64,000 nucleotides of DNA from Peteryoungia aggregata LMG 23059 (GTDB lineage Bacteria; Pseudomonadota; Alphaproteobacteria; Rhizobiales; Rhizobiaceae). The stretch lies in assembly GCF_030814435.1 (NCBI RefSeq), contig NZ_JAUSUW010000004.1:186001-250000 (forward strand), in the 5' to 3' direction. Both the position numbers and the translations under genes were made by a program. Positions 16,395-26,900 of this stretch are shown here, one piece after another (position 1 is the first letter of the stretch; every line of letters begins with the position of its first letter). The notes beneath the pieces are model-generated. The model was not told where the DNA came from, ran no database searches, and saw only the letters and a list, made by a program, of their open reading frames with translations.

Positions 16395-17033
16395 ATGTCC
16401 TTGACTGAAATCCTTCAATACTGGCCGCAGGTCGCGGCTGCCTACCTCGTATACCTGGTTGCGGTCTTGAGCCCCGGTCCGGCGACCATGGCGATTGCCT
16501 CCGCCTCGCTTGGCCAGGGGCGTCGCCATGGATTGACGATTGCAGCCGGCATCTTCTGCGGGTCCATGACCTGGGCGATTGCCGCCTCCCTCGGCCTTGC
16601 CGCCATCCTTTCCCAATATGCGCAAGCGCTGGTACTGATGCGGATCCTGGGCGGTCTCTACTTGCTCTATCTCGCCTGGCGCGCCTTCCGCTCCGCCGCC
16701 AGTGCCGTCGACCCGATGAGCGTCATCAAAGCGACGGCAAGCCTGAAGCGTACCTTTCTGATGGGCTATGCGATCCACCTCACCAACCCCAAGGCGATCT
16801 TCGCCTGGCTCGCCATCATCTCGCTCGGCCTGCCCGCCGGTGCGACGCCGTCTGCAGTCGCCATCGTCGTCTGCGGTTGCCTGGTGACCGGCTTCATCGT
16901 CTTCATGGGTTATGCGCTGCTTTTCTCGACCCCGGGCGCGCTCCGGATCTATCGCGCCGCGCGTCGCTATATCGACGGCACGCTCGCCGTTCTCTTTGCC
17001 TTTGCCGGCGTGAAGCTGCTCACCTTCCGCTGA
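16395..17033 (+). CDS. LysE/RhtB family amino acid exporter
   Basis: 212 residues with about six membrane helices. The N-terminal signature SPGPATMAIASASLGQGRRHG (residues 26-46) and the FLMGYAIHLTNPKAIFAW motif (near 120-138) are diagnostic for the LysE/RhtB translocators, which export amino acids such as homoserine, threonine or lysine. The substrate cannot be told. It follows the aminotransferase by 56 bases and could be in the same operon. Confidence 0.88.
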   Translation: MSLTEILQYWPQVAAAYLVYLVAVLSPGPATMAIASASLGQGRRHGLTIAAGIFCGSMTWAIAASLGLAAILSQYAQALVLMRILGGLYLLYLAWRAFRSAASAVDPMSVIKATASLKRTFLMGYAIHLTNPKAIFAWLAIISLGLPAGATPSAVAIVVCGCLVTGFIVFMGYALLFSTPGALRIYRAARRYIDGTLAVLFAFAGVKLLTFR

Positions 17034-17037
17034 AACG

Positions 17038-17067
17038 AAAAAGGCGCCGCACGGATGCGGCGCCTCT
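17038..17067 (-). terminator. Rho-independent terminator of the OmpA-type lipoprotein gene
   Basis: AGGCGCCGC-ACGGAT-GCGGCGCCT is a 9-bp stem. Five A residues before it give a U run on the minus strand; the plus-strand side lacks a T run. Confidence 0.7.
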
Positions 17068-17088
17068 GATCCTTGAGGTGGACAGACC

Positions 17089-17754
17089 TCAGCCCTGGGT
17101 GAGCGGCGAGATCTGGATTTCCACGCGGCGGTTCTGCGCGCGGCCATCCGGTGTCGCGTTGGATGCGATCGGCTGGTTCGGACCGAAACCGACGGCGGAG
17201 ACACGACGCGGGTCGACGCCCTGGCTGTTGAGGTAACCGGCGACCGACATCGCACGGCGCTCGGACAGACCCTGGTTGTAACCCTGGCTGCCGGTCGAAT
17301 CGGTGTGACCGTTGATGTCGATCAGCGTGCGGTCGAACTTGCGAAGGACGATCGCGACAGAATTCAGCGTCGGGTAGAATTGCGGCATGACCGCATCCTG
17401 ATCGGTGTTGAAGGTGATGTTGGACGGCATGTTCAGGATAATGCGATCGCCGACGCGGGTGACCGAAATGCCGGTGCCCTGCAGCTGTGCGCGCAGTTCC
17501 GATTCCTGCTGGTCCATGTAGTTGCCGATGGCGCCACCGGCGAGTGCACCGATACCGGCACCAATGAGGGCTGCATTACGCCGGCCGACCGGCGAACCAC
17601 CGACTGCGAGACCACCGAGCGCGCCAACGGCCGCGCCGATGGCTGCACCTCCGGCGGTGTTCGACACCTTCTGCTGCCCCGTATAGGGATCTGTCGTCGT
17701 GCAGGCACTCAGATAGGTCGCGCAAAGCGCGAGAATGGCGATCTTCTTGATCAT
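17089..17754 (-). CDS. OmpA/Pal-type outer-membrane lipoprotein with glycine zipper
   Basis: 221 residues. Signal peptide MIKKIAILALCATYL ends at lipobox LSAC (Cys near 18). A glycine-zipper segment (GGAAIGAAVGALGGLAVGG, GAGIGALAGGAIG) follows, then an OmpA peptidoglycan-binding domain (about 110-220) with DINGHTDSTGSQGYNQGLSERRA and the terminal NRRVEI motif, where Asp and Arg contact diaminopimelate. It anchors the outer membrane to peptidoglycan; YiaD-like proteins have the same order of domains. Start ATG at 17754; an upstream in-frame extension is hydrophilic and not signal-like. Confidence 0.92.
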   Translation of the reverse strand: MIKKIAILALCATYLSACTTTDPYTGQQKVSNTAGGAAIGAAVGALGGLAVGGSPVGRRNAALIGAGIGALAGGAIGNYMDQQESELRAQLQGTGISVTRVGDRIILNMPSNITFNTDQDAVMPQFYPTLNSVAIVLRKFDRTLIDINGHTDSTGSQGYNQGLSERRAMSVAGYLNSQGVDPRRVSAVGFGPNQPIASNATPDGRAQNRRVEIQISPLTQG

Positions 17755-17830
17755 GCTCGGGGTCCCTCCAGGATTCGGCAGATATTCCGTCAACCGTGAA
17801 ATTGCGGCAACAAAAAGTTGGCCAACAAGC

Positions 17831-19096
17831 TCACTCCGCCGCTGACTTCCGACCATAGCGTTTCTCGATATAGTCCGCCACAAGAGCCTCGAAGTCGGCG
17901 GCGATGTTGGGACCACGCAAGGTCATCGCCTTCTCACCGTCGATGAAGACGGGCGCTGCCGGATTTTCACCGGTCCCGGGGAGCGAGATACCGATGTCGG
18001 CATGCTTGCTTTCACCAGGTCCATTGACGATGCAGCCCATGACCGCGACGTTCAGACCTTCGACGCCCGGATACTTCTCCCGCCAGGCCGGCATGTTCTT
18101 GCGCAGGTCGTCCTGAATCTTCTGGGCGAGCTCCTGGAAAACAGTTGAGGTGGTTCGGCCACAGCCGGGACATGCGGCGACCACGGGCACGAACTGCCGG
18201 AACCCCATGACCTGCAGCAGCTCCTGCGCCACCTGCACTTCACGGGTGCGATCGCCATTCGGCTCGGGCGTAAGCGAAACACGGATGGTGTCGCCGATGC
18301 CGTGCTGCAACACATAGCCCATGGCCGCCGAGGAGGCGACGATCCCCTTCGACCCCATGCCGGCCTCGGTGAGGCCCAGATGCAGCGCATGGTTCGAGCG
18401 GTCGGACAGCATCGAATACACCGCGATCAGATCCTGCACCTGGCTGACCTTGGCGGAAAGAATGATGCGGTTGCGCGGCAGGCCGATCTCCTCAGCCAGT
18501 TCGGCCGAGAGCAGCGCCGACTGCACGATTGCCTCGCGGGTCACCTGACGCGCCGACAGCGGCGAGCCCTGAGCCGCATTCTGATCCATCAAACGGGTCA
18601 GCAGCTCCTGGTCGAGCGAGCCCCAGTTGACCCCGATGCGGACGGGCTTGTCGTAGCGGATCGCCATCTCGACGATCTCGGCGAACTGCTTGTCCTTCTT
18701 GTCCTTGAAGCCGACATTGCCCGGATTGATGCGGTATTTGGCAAGCGCCTCGGCGCAGGCCGGATGATCGGCGAGCAGCTTGTGGCCGATATAGTGGAAG
18801 TCACCGATCAGGGGCACATCCATGCCGAGGCGCAGCAGGCGCTCCCGGATCTTCGGCACGGCGGCCGCACTTTCGTCGCGGTCGACGGTGATGCGCACCA
18901 CCTCGGAGCCCGCCTTGTAGAGGGCGGCCACCTGAGCGACCGTCGCATCGATATCGGCAGTGTCGGTATTGGTCATCGACTGGACGACGACGGGGGCGCC
19001 GCCACCGATGATGACGCCACCCACTTCGACCGCCACCGACGAACGGCGCGGCTTGGGGTCAAAGGCATCGGCGGGATGGATCAGGGGTGCGGTCAT
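17831..19096 (-). CDS. ispG: 4-hydroxy-3-methylbut-2-enyl diphosphate synthase (flavodoxin)
   Basis: 421-residue iron-sulfur enzyme of the MEP isoprenoid pathway; it reduces methylerythritol cyclodiphosphate to HMBPP. The N-terminal TIM barrel ([25 protein letters not shown]) and C-terminal cluster domain are complete. Cluster ligands are Cys309 and Cys312 (CPGCGR) and Cys355 (GCIVNGPGE), with Glu as the fourth ligand. ATG at 19096 (MTAPLIHP) is preferred over a start ten codons upstream. Gap to the OmpA-type gene downstream is 76 bases. Confidence 0.97.
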   Translation of the reverse strand: MTAPLIHPADAFDPKPRRSSVAVEVGGVIIGGGAPVVVQSMTNTDTADIDATVAQVAALYKAGSEVVRITVDRDESAAAVPKIRERLLRLGMDVPLIGDFHYIGHKLLADHPACAEALAKYRINPGNVGFKDKKDKQFAEIVEMAIRYDKPVRIGVNWGSLDQELLTRLMDQNAAQGSPLSARQVTREAIVQSALLSAELAEEIGLPRNRIILSAKVSQVQDLIAVYSMLSDRSNHALHLGLTEAGMGSKGIVASSAAMGYVLQHGIGDTIRVSLTPEPNGDRTREVQVAQELLQVMGFRQFVPVVAACPGCGRTTSTVFQELAQKIQDDLRKNMPAWREKYPGVEGLNVAVMGCIVNGPGESKHADIGISLPGTGENPAAPVFIDGEKAMTLRGPNIAADFEALVADYIEKRYGRKSAAE

Positions 19097-19360
19097 GGCT
19101 GGTTCTCTGCAAGCCTCAATCGCCATGGAGGTGGATCAAAGCCGCCCGCTTGTCAACTGGAGCCCTGTCGCCGCCATAGCCGACAACCCGACTCAACACC
19201 GGTTCGAAAGCCTGCAGATCGCTGGCGATTGTCGCACCTCTCAGCCTCCGAAGCCACCTTGGAACCGTCAACCAGGCATCTGGCATGGGTGGTTGCCTGA
19301 CGCGAATTTGATGTGCGACGCCAGAACTCAATACGCTTGCGACCGGCCGCAGCCTGCCCC

Positions 19361-20557
19361 CTAGTGTCCGGTCACGCGATCGGCATGCCGGGCAAGCTTC
19401 GAAAGCGCGAGCACCACAATCAGGAGCGACGGGATGGCGGTGTAGACCGTCGAAAGCGATGTGTACTCGGCCACGAGGCCGACCAGCGAAGGCGCAAAGA
19501 GAATGCCCGAATAGCCCATGGTGGTAACGACCGAGAGCCCGACACCGGGCGCCAGGCCCGGGATGTTGCCGCCCGCGGAAAATGCGATGGGCACCATGTT
19601 CGAGATTCCGATACCGGTGATCGCAAAGCCAACCAGCGCCACGGTCACGCTATCGGCCTGACCGGCGATGACCAGACCCAGGATCGCAGCGACACCGCAG
19701 AAGCGAAGCGTATTGACTGCCCCGAACCGGTCTCGAACAAAATCACCGGCAAAGCGGCAGACGGCCATGGTGAAGGAGAAGGCCGCAAAGGCGAAGCCCG
19801 ACATTTCCGTCGACGCATTCAGCTCATTGCGCAGGTAGAGTGCACTCCAGTCTAGAACGGTGCCTTCCGGGATCATGCAGAAAAGCGCGATCAATCCGAT
19901 GAGCCAGGGCAATGGCGTCATCGGCAGATTCGCCTTCACCGGCTCGTCACTCGGATGTGGGGCATCCGGCAGGATCATGGGTCGGGCGATAAGGAACAGG
20001 ACGAGACAAACGGCGGCAAGCAGGAAAACGTGGCCGATCACACCAAGCGCGGCGATCACGAAGCCACCGGTCGCCGCCCCGCACAAACCGCCAAGGCTCC
20101 AGAAGGCATGGCAGGAAGACATGATCGAGCGGCGCATTTTGCGCTCGACCTCGACCGCATTGGCATTCATCGCCACGTCCATGGCACCGGTCAAACCGCC
20201 AAACAGGAATATCGCGACAGCACCCGTCCAGACATTGTCGACCAGGGTCACCAGCACGACGGTCGGGATAAAGAGCAGGGTCGTCACTTCGACGACACGA
20301 CGCGAGCCATGCCGAGCAATCTGCATGCCAGCAATTGGCATAAGGACCAGCGAGCCAACGCCGAAGGCGAAAATCATCACGCCGAGCATCAACTCACTCA
20401 GCCCGAGTGCCTCCGAGAAGAACGGGATCTTCGGAGCCCAGGCGCCGATCACCAGTCCGTTCAGAAAAAACAGCATTGCAACGGCAGCGCGTTCCTTGGT
20501 CACGAGCGGCGTCGGTGCGGCTGCCGCGCTATCGATACTCTGCGAAATGTCATTCAT
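19361..20557 (-). CDS. MFS transporter, FucP/YbjJ-like
   Basis: 398 residues with about twelve membrane helices. The N-terminal pattern (LFFLNGLVIGAWAPKIPFFSEALGLSE, MPIAGMQIARHGSRRV, GGLTGAMDVAMNANAVEVE) is that of the group of MFS permeases near YbjJ and the fucose permease. Substrate unknown. A perfect CG-centred palindrome, TTAAATCGATTTAA, sits 32 bases upstream of its start at 20589-20602, suggesting control by a LacI-type repressor, but no regulator gene is adjacent. Confidence 0.85.
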   Translation of the reverse strand: MNDISQSIDSAAAAPTPLVTKERAAVAMLFFLNGLVIGAWAPKIPFFSEALGLSELMLGVMIFAFGVGSLVLMPIAGMQIARHGSRRVVEVTTLLFIPTVVLVTLVDNVWTGAVAIFLFGGLTGAMDVAMNANAVEVERKMRRSIMSSCHAFWSLGGLCGAATGGFVIAALGVIGHVFLLAAVCLVLFLIARPMILPDAPHPSDEPVKANLPMTPLPWLIGLIALFCMIPEGTVLDWSALYLRNELNASTEMSGFAFAAFSFTMAVCRFAGDFVRDRFGAVNTLRFCGVAAILGLVIAGQADSVTVALVGFAITGIGISNMVPIAFSAGGNIPGLAPGVGLSVVTTMGYSGILFAPSLVGLVAEYTSLSTVYTAIPSLLIVVLALSKLARHADRVTGH

Positions 20558-20588
20558 GACCTGCTCCCGTATTGGGGCCGCACTTTAA

Positions 20589-20602
20589 TTAAATCGATTT
20601 AA
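20589..20602. promoter_or_regulatory. CG-centred palindromic operator between MFS and DMT genes
   Basis: TTAAATCGATTTAA is a perfect 14-bp palindrome 32 bases before the MFS start and 160 bases before the DMT start. A central CG flanked by AT-rich arms is typical of LacI-family operators. Confidence 0.5.
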
Positions 20603-20761
20603 CTCTCAATCCTCGTCGCAGAGCACCATGCATAAACTTTTATTGCGACAGACAACATTTGTGGCGATCGGCCTGCAGGATTGACAGCCGGGTTGCAAGC
20701 CGCGACACATGCACGATGCTGACGCCAGTGCGGCGCCGCCCTGCCTTGAAAGAACTCTCCC

Positions 20762-21625
20762 GTGAAAACCGCTGTCGGTGCTGGGATCGCCCTCTCCAGC
20801 CTCGCCTATCTCTTCTTCGCCACGCACGACGCGATGATCAAGCTTCTCGTGGAATCCACGACAGTCTGGCAGATCCTTTTCTGCCGCAGCATCGTCATCC
20901 TGATCGGCTGTTTTGTTCTCGGCGGCAGGTCGCTTGCCAGGGAGACGATGAGTTCGCCAACTCTGCGACCGATGATGCTGCGCAGCCTGTTCCTGCTTGC
21001 CGCATGGCTATGCTATTTCAATGCCGCAAAACACCTGCCTCTGGCAGACCTCACAACCCTCTACTTTGCGGCACCGATCGCAGCGATCCTCCTGGCAATC
21101 CCGATCCTGGGCGAGAAGGTGCCCCTGACCAGCTGGATCGCCGTCATCACCGGCTTCGTCGGCGTTGTCATTGCCAGCAACCCGACCGGCATATCCACCG
21201 GCTGGCCAGTCTATCTGGCTCTGGTTGCCGCCGTTTGCTGGGCAATTGCCACCACCTTGCTCAGAACCACGAGTCAGAACGCCAGCAGCATGGTGCAGAT
21301 GGCCATGACCAATGTCTTTTTTCTCGCGCTGACGGCACCAATGGCACTAGCCTCCTGGACAATGCCTGGCGGAGCAAGCCAGATCCTGTTGCTCGCTGTC
21401 GGCGTGATCGGCGGCCTCGGCCAGTTGAGCTACTTCGAGGCACTTCGCCGCGCACCGATCTCGGTCATCGCACCGCTCGAATACACAGCGCTGATCTGGG
21501 CCTTTGCGCTCGGCTATGCAATCTGGAAGGACGTGCCTGGCCCGAATGTCTGGGCCGGGGCAGTTCTGATCGCTGCCGCCGGCCTCATTGTCCTTGTCGC
21601 GCAGGGACGTCGCCGGGCCGCTTAG
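20762..21625 (+). CDS. DMT (EamA) family transporter
   Basis: 287 residues with ten hydrophobic segments in two EamA repeats: the first ends near LPLADLTTLYFAAPIAAILLAIPILGEKV, the second near APISVIAPLEYTALIWAFALGYAIWKD. These are the paired motifs of RhaT/EamA metabolite exporters; substrate unknown. The start is GTG at 20762, and no good Shine-Dalgarno sequence is seen. Its stop overlaps the stop end of the convergent amidohydrolase gene by four bases. Confidence 0.87.
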   Translation: MKTAVGAGIALSSLAYLFFATHDAMIKLLVESTTVWQILFCRSIVILIGCFVLGGRSLARETMSSPTLRPMMLRSLFLLAAWLCYFNAAKHLPLADLTTLYFAAPIAAILLAIPILGEKVPLTSWIAVITGFVGVVIASNPTGISTGWPVYLALVAAVCWAIATTLLRTTSQNASSMVQMAMTNVFFLALTAPMALASWTMPGGASQILLLAVGVIGGLGQLSYFEALRRAPISVIAPLEYTALIWAFALGYAIWKDVPGPNVWAGAVLIAAAGLIVLVAQGRRRAA

Positions 21626-22785
21626 GACTGCGCCAGATAACGCTCGGCGAGCTCCACCCAGAAGGTTGTTCCGACAGGCAGGATATCGTCGTTGAAATCA
21701 TAGCGCGGATGATGCAACGGCGGATCGTTCGGTGTCCGCTGGGTGCCGAGGAAGAAATAGCTGCCCGGTCGCTGCGCCAGCATGTAGGCAAAGTCCTCGC
21801 TGCCCATCATCGGCCGCGGCAGATCATAGACCTTGTTCGCTCCGGCGAAGCTGACAGCGAGGTCGCGGACGAAGTCGGTTTCCGCCTTGTGGTTGATCGT
21901 CGGGTCATAGCCGCGCTCATAGTCGACGGTCACGCCCATGCCATAGCTCGCGGCCTGCCCTTCCGCCACAGCGCGGATACGCTGCTCCAACTGATCGCGC
22001 ACCTTCGGATCGAATGAGCGGATGGACAGCACCATTTCGGCCCGCTCCGGGATCACGTTGCTCGCGGCACCGGCATGAAAGCCGCCAACTGTGATGACCG
22101 TCGGATCGAGCGGATGAATGTTGCGCGACACGATGGTCTGCAGCGCCATGACGATTGAGGCGCCGCAGACGATGGGATCGGCAGTCGACTGCGGCTCGGC
22201 CCCATGCCCGCCCCGGCCATTGACGGTGATCTTGCACTCGTCGACGGCAGCCATGACCGGCCCCTCCCGTACCGCAAAGTGCCCGAACGGGATTTCCGGG
22301 TCATTGTGGAGCGCGAACACCGCATCACAGGGAAACCGCTCGAAGAGGCCATCCTCGATCATCAGCCGTGCGCCCCCGAAGTTCTCCTCCGCGGGCTGGA
22401 AGATCAGATGGATCACCCCATCGAAATTCCGCCTCTCCGCGAGAATTTTCGCAGCCCCGAGAAGCATGGCGGTATGTCCGTCATGACCGCATGCATGCAT
22501 CACGCCCGGCACCTGGCTGGCATAGGGCAACCCGGTTTCCTCAAGGATAGGCAACGCGTCGAAGTCGGCCCGGATGCCGATGCTGCGGTTGCTGGCACCG
22601 TTTCTAAGCGTCGCAACGATGCCGGTCTTGGCCAGCCCCCGCGCCACCTGATAACCAAGCGCCGCGAGCTGTTCGGCGACATAGTCGGAGGTCTTGAATT
22701 CCGAAAGACCGATCTCCGGGAACTGGTGGAGGTGATGGCGCGTTGCGAGCACTTCCGCCATCACGTTGGGAGCATGGATCGTCAT
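21622..22785 (-). CDS. M20 family amidohydrolase (hippurate hydrolase-like)
   Basis: 387-residue metallopeptidase of family M20D. The metal-site motifs are GIRADFDALPILEETG, HACGHDGHTAMLLGAA and QPAEENFGGARLMIEDG (catalytic Glu pair), with the lid-domain motif GRGGHGAEPQ and the final metal His near the C-terminus (MGSEDFAYML then HHPRYDFND). Relatives cleave hippurate, indole-acetyl amino acids or N-acyl amino acids; the exact substrate is not shown. The gene is divergent from a TetR regulator 139 bases away that probably controls it. Confidence 0.9.
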   Translation of the reverse strand: MTIHAPNVMAEVLATRHHLHQFPEIGLSEFKTSDYVAEQLAALGYQVARGLAKTGIVATLRNGASNRSIGIRADFDALPILEETGLPYASQVPGVMHACGHDGHTAMLLGAAKILAERRNFDGVIHLIFQPAEENFGGARLMIEDGLFERFPCDAVFALHNDPEIPFGHFAVREGPVMAAVDECKITVNGRGGHGAEPQSTADPIVCGASIVMALQTIVSRNIHPLDPTVITVGGFHAGAASNVIPERAEMVLSIRSFDPKVRDQLEQRIRAVAEGQAASYGMGVTVDYERGYDPTINHKAETDFVRDLAVSFAGANKVYDLPRPMMGSEDFAYMLAQRPGSYFFLGTQRTPNDPPLHHPRYDFNDDILPVGTTFWVELAERYLAQS

Positions 22786-22924
22786 AGTCTCTACCTTTTG
22801 ACCGTCTGGGTGTCTGTTTTTCGAGGACCGAACTGTTGCACTTGCTGCCTAGTTGTTCAACCGTATAAAAAGCACGGATGGCGTCGCGAGACCGCCACCC
22901 CTCAATCCAGGCTGGAGTTGCCGC

Positions 22925-23569
22925 ATGACACGACGCACGTTCCAGCGTGCCGGGGAGACCGAGCGCCGCAAGGATCTGATAGCGGCAACCCTGGACAGCA
23001 TTTCCGAGCACGGACTCGAGGGCGCAACCGTACGCGATATCGCCGCCCGGGCGGGCGTGACGGGTGGCCTGATCCGCCACTATTTTTCCGGCAAGGACGA
23101 AATGATCCAGGCGGCCTACCGTGAGATGTTGGCCGGCATGACCGGCACCGCGGTAGAAGCCATGGCAGATGCAGGCACGGATCCGCGCCGACGCCTGCAC
23201 GATTTCATCGTTGCCAATGTCAGCCCGCCGATCGCCGACCCGAAGGCGTTGTCGCTCTGGGCAGCATTCATTGGCCGCGTCAGATCCGACGAGGAACTTG
23301 CGCGCATCCACCGGGAAAATTATCTCGTCTTCATCGGCATCCTCGAAGATCTCGTCGCAACACTCCTGACAGCCCATCGACACAAGACGACCTTTTCGGC
23401 CGTGCGCCACCTCGCCGTGGCGATCAACGGCCTGATCGACGGACTGTGGCTGGAGAACTCTCTGGCCAGCGATCTCTTCGACGAAGGGAGGCTTTCAAAC
23501 ATAGCCCTTGATGCGGTCGAGGCAATGCTCGGCGGCCTGTCATTGAGGGATAGGGAGCCCGCTCCATAA
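22925..23569 (+). CDS. TetR family regulator, BetI-like
   Basis: 214 residues with an N-terminal helix-turn-helix (LIAATLDSISEHGLEGATVRDIAARAGVTGGLIRHYFSGKDEM, about residues 16-58) and a BetI-type C-terminal ligand domain (ISPPIADPKALSLWAAFIG). ATG at 22925 follows GGAG by eight bases; an ATG 24 codons upstream has no ribosome site. Divergent from the M20 amidohydrolase, which is its likely target; the inducer is unknown. Confidence 0.87.
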   Translation: MTRRTFQRAGETERRKDLIAATLDSISEHGLEGATVRDIAARAGVTGGLIRHYFSGKDEMIQAAYREMLAGMTGTAVEAMADAGTDPRRRLHDFIVANVSPPIADPKALSLWAAFIGRVRSDEELARIHRENYLVFIGILEDLVATLLTAHRHKTTFSAVRHLAVAINGLIDGLWLENSLASDLFDEGRLSNIALDAVEAMLGGLSLRDREPAP

Positions 23570-23923
23570 CGCGGGACAAGTCGCGCGCACCGATCGATCC
23601 TTCACCTGTTTCGCGATCTGGTAACCTCGCTGGCAAAAGAAATCAGGACCATCTATCGACAAGGCCGGATCAAAGGCCTCGACTTTGCGCAAGCCCCTTG
23701 GCCAGACGCTTGAAATGAGTCATAAAAACGCCAATTCACATGCCAGAAAGCGAAAGTCAGTCACAGAGTCAAACCGCCCGCCGGTAACCGTCCTACTACG
23801 GCCTTTTTCTGCCACGATTGTTCGCCGAAAGCCCAATGATCGAGCAATGGTGCCGCGGAGACGACCAGACCGTCGAAGCCCGATCGCTTTCTATTCAACC
23901 ATCGAACCGAGAACCTATCCTTC
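23570..23923 (+). other. Intergenic region (354 bp) upstream of ndvB
   Basis: No gene supported: the open frame at its end lacks coding features. It should carry the ndvB promoter. No clear repeat or operator was found, and the ribosome site before the ndvB ATG is weak. Confidence 0.5.
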
Positions 23924-26900
23924 ATGACGCTTCATGTGCCATCGCGCGACCTCGAAACCAAGCAGATCGACCATAACGATTCCATACGATCTGCCTATTT
24001 CACGATCGAGGAGTTACGGGAGAGCGCCGCGTCGCTGGCGCTAGACGGCGTCGAAGAACTGCCGGGATTGATGGATTTCGACTTCTTTGCCCGACATAAG
24101 GAGAACGAGCGCGAGATCCTGCGTGTCTATCGGGCGACTGCAGCTGACGTCGAAGCTGGCGCAACCATCACGCCGGCAGCCGAGTGGCTTCTGGACAATC
24201 ACTACATCATCGAGGAAGCAATCCAGGAAGTCCGCCGCGACTTCCCGAAGCGGTTCTACCGCCAGCTTCCGACGATGAAGGTCGGCCGGCGCGAGATACC
24301 CCGCACCATGGCGCTCGCCTGGCTCTATGTGGCTCACACCCATTCGACCGTCAGCCAGGAAAGCATGACGGCACTCGTGGAAGGTTATCAACAGCACCAG
24401 ACGCTGGAGATCGGCGAACTCTGGGCCCTGCCATCGATCGTCCGCTTCGTGCTGGTTGAGAATCTCCGCCGCATCGCCACCCGCGTCGATCGCTCGCGGC
24501 GGATGCGCCGCCGCGCCAACGAAGTCGCCGATGAGATCATCCGACTGAACGATCCGGTTGCAGCCGCGACCTATCTCAGCCAGATCGAACAACTCGCAGA
24601 CGACAACACCTTTGCTACCCAGTTCCTCTATCGCCTGCGCAATGGCTCTCAGAACACGAGCTTCGCGGTCGAGTGGCTGGAAAGCCGTCTGGAGGCCGCC
24701 GGTCGCACCGCCCAGGAAGCGATGGACGCCGAGCACAACCGTCTCTCGTCAGGCAACGTCACGATGGGCAACATTGTGCGTGGTCTGCGGGAGATCGACG
24801 ACAAGGAATGGTCGGTCTGGGTCGAGGAAGTCAGTCATGTCGACCGCGTTCTCGGCCAGCACACCGACTACCGCGACCTCGACTTCGGCTCGCGCAACGC
24901 CTACCGCAACACCATCGAGAAGCTCGCGCGCCGCTGTGATCAGACCGAGATCGAGATCGCCCAGACGGCGATCGATCTGGCCTCCGCGACCGTTGGTGCA
25001 GATGGCCAGCTTGATGTCGGGAGCTACCTCGTCGGCAGCCGCCGCAGCGATCTCGAAGCAGCGATTGGCTACAGCCAGCCGCTGTCGCGCATCCTGGTCG
25101 ACATCATAAAACGCCTCAACTGGCTTTCGATTGCAGTTCCCGTCATTGCGCTGACCATCGCAGCCCTGGCTGTGATCGGGCACTTTCTCGATCAGGCCGG
25201 GGCTTCCACGCCGCTCATCCTGATCCTGCTCATCATGGTGTCGCTGCCGGTGTCGGAAGGGGCAACGGGCCTCTTCAACACGGTGGTGACCTTCTTCGTG
25301 AAGCCATTCCGGCTGACCGGGTACGAGTTCAAGGACGGAATCCCCGAAGAGGCGCGCACGCTTGTGGTCGTGCCCTGCATGCTCACGAAGCGTGACGATG
25401 TGGACGAACTCGTCCGCAATCTCGAAGTCCACTACCTCACCAATCCGCACGGCGAAATCTACTTCGCGCTCTTGAGCGACTGGAAGGACAGTCAGACCGA
25501 GGAATCGGCTGCCGATCTCGAGGTCCTTGATTACGCCAAGCGCGAAGTGGCTCAGCTCAACGCTCGTTATGATTTTGCTGGCAAGACGCGCTTCTACCTT
25601 CTGCATCGCCGCCGCCTGTATAACGAGGCCGAGGGCTGCTGGATGGGCTGGGAGCGTAAGCGCGGCAAGCTGCACGAACTGAACCTGCTGCTGCGTGGCG
25701 ACCGCGACACGTCCTATCTGCCGGGCGCAAACACGGTGCCGGAAAACGTGCGTTACGTGATGACGCTCGATGCCGACACGCGCCTGATGCGCGACGCCGT
25801 GACCAAACTCGTCGGCAAGATGCACCACCCGATCAACCGGCCGGTCCATGACGAGAAGACCGGCCGCGTCGTGAGCGGCTACGGCGTTCTGCAGCCGCGC
25901 GTCACCCCGTCACTGACGACAGGCAAGGACGCGTCGGTCTTCCAGCGCATCTTCTCGATGAATCGTGGCCTCGACCCTTACGTCTTCACGGTCTCTGACG
26001 TCTACCAGGACATTACCGGCGAAGGCACCTTCACCGGCAAGGGTCTCTACGACGTCGACGCTTTTGAAACGGCAATCAAAGGCCGCATCGACGAAAACAG
26101 CGTGCTCAGCCACGACCTGCTCGAGGGCTCGTTCGCCCGCTGTGCTCTCGTGACCGACGTCGAACTGGTCGAGGATTTCCCGACCCGCTACGAAGTGGAA
26201 ATCTCGCGCCAGCGCCGCTGGGCCCGCGGCGACTGGCAGCTTATTCCCTACATCGGCGACACCAGCCGCGGCATCACCAGCCTTGGTCGCTGGAAGATGG
26301 TCGACAACCTTCGCCGTTCGCTGACGCCGATCGCGTGGCTGGCGGCTTCCGTCCTCGGCTGGGCCTCGATGGAACCGGTCGGGGCCACCATTTGGCAATT
26401 GCTGCTGATCTTCAGCCTCTTTGTCGCCCCGACGCTGTCTTTGCTCTCAGGCATCGTGCCGCGCCAGACCGACATAGTGCCAGCGGCCCATTTCCAGACG
26501 CTCTGGTCGGAAGTCCGTTCCATCAACGCGCAGGTCGCGCTGCGCATCGTCTTCATTGCCGACAATGCCTGTATGATGGCCGATGCCATCGTAAGATCAC
26601 TCTATCGCATGCTGGTGAGCCGCAAACTGCTGCTCGAATGGCGCACGGCTGCGAGCGTGCAATCGGCGGCCCAGGGCTCGATCGCGTCCTATTACGGCAA
26701 CATGCGTCACGCCCCGATCCTGGCGATCCTGTCGGTCGGCATTGCTGCCATGCCAGGCGGTTACGGTTATCTGATTGGCCTGCCCTTTGCAGCGCTCTGG
26801 GTCCTGTCGCCGCTGGTCGCCTGGTATGTCAGCCAGTCGGCCGAGACGGAAGACAGCCTCGAAGTGCCGGAGCACGTCTCCTATGAGCTGCGCAAGATCG

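Noticed and set aside
18302-19300. Plus-strand frame opposite ispG
   Set aside because: Shadow of ispG; ispG has all its cluster cysteines in the opposite frame.
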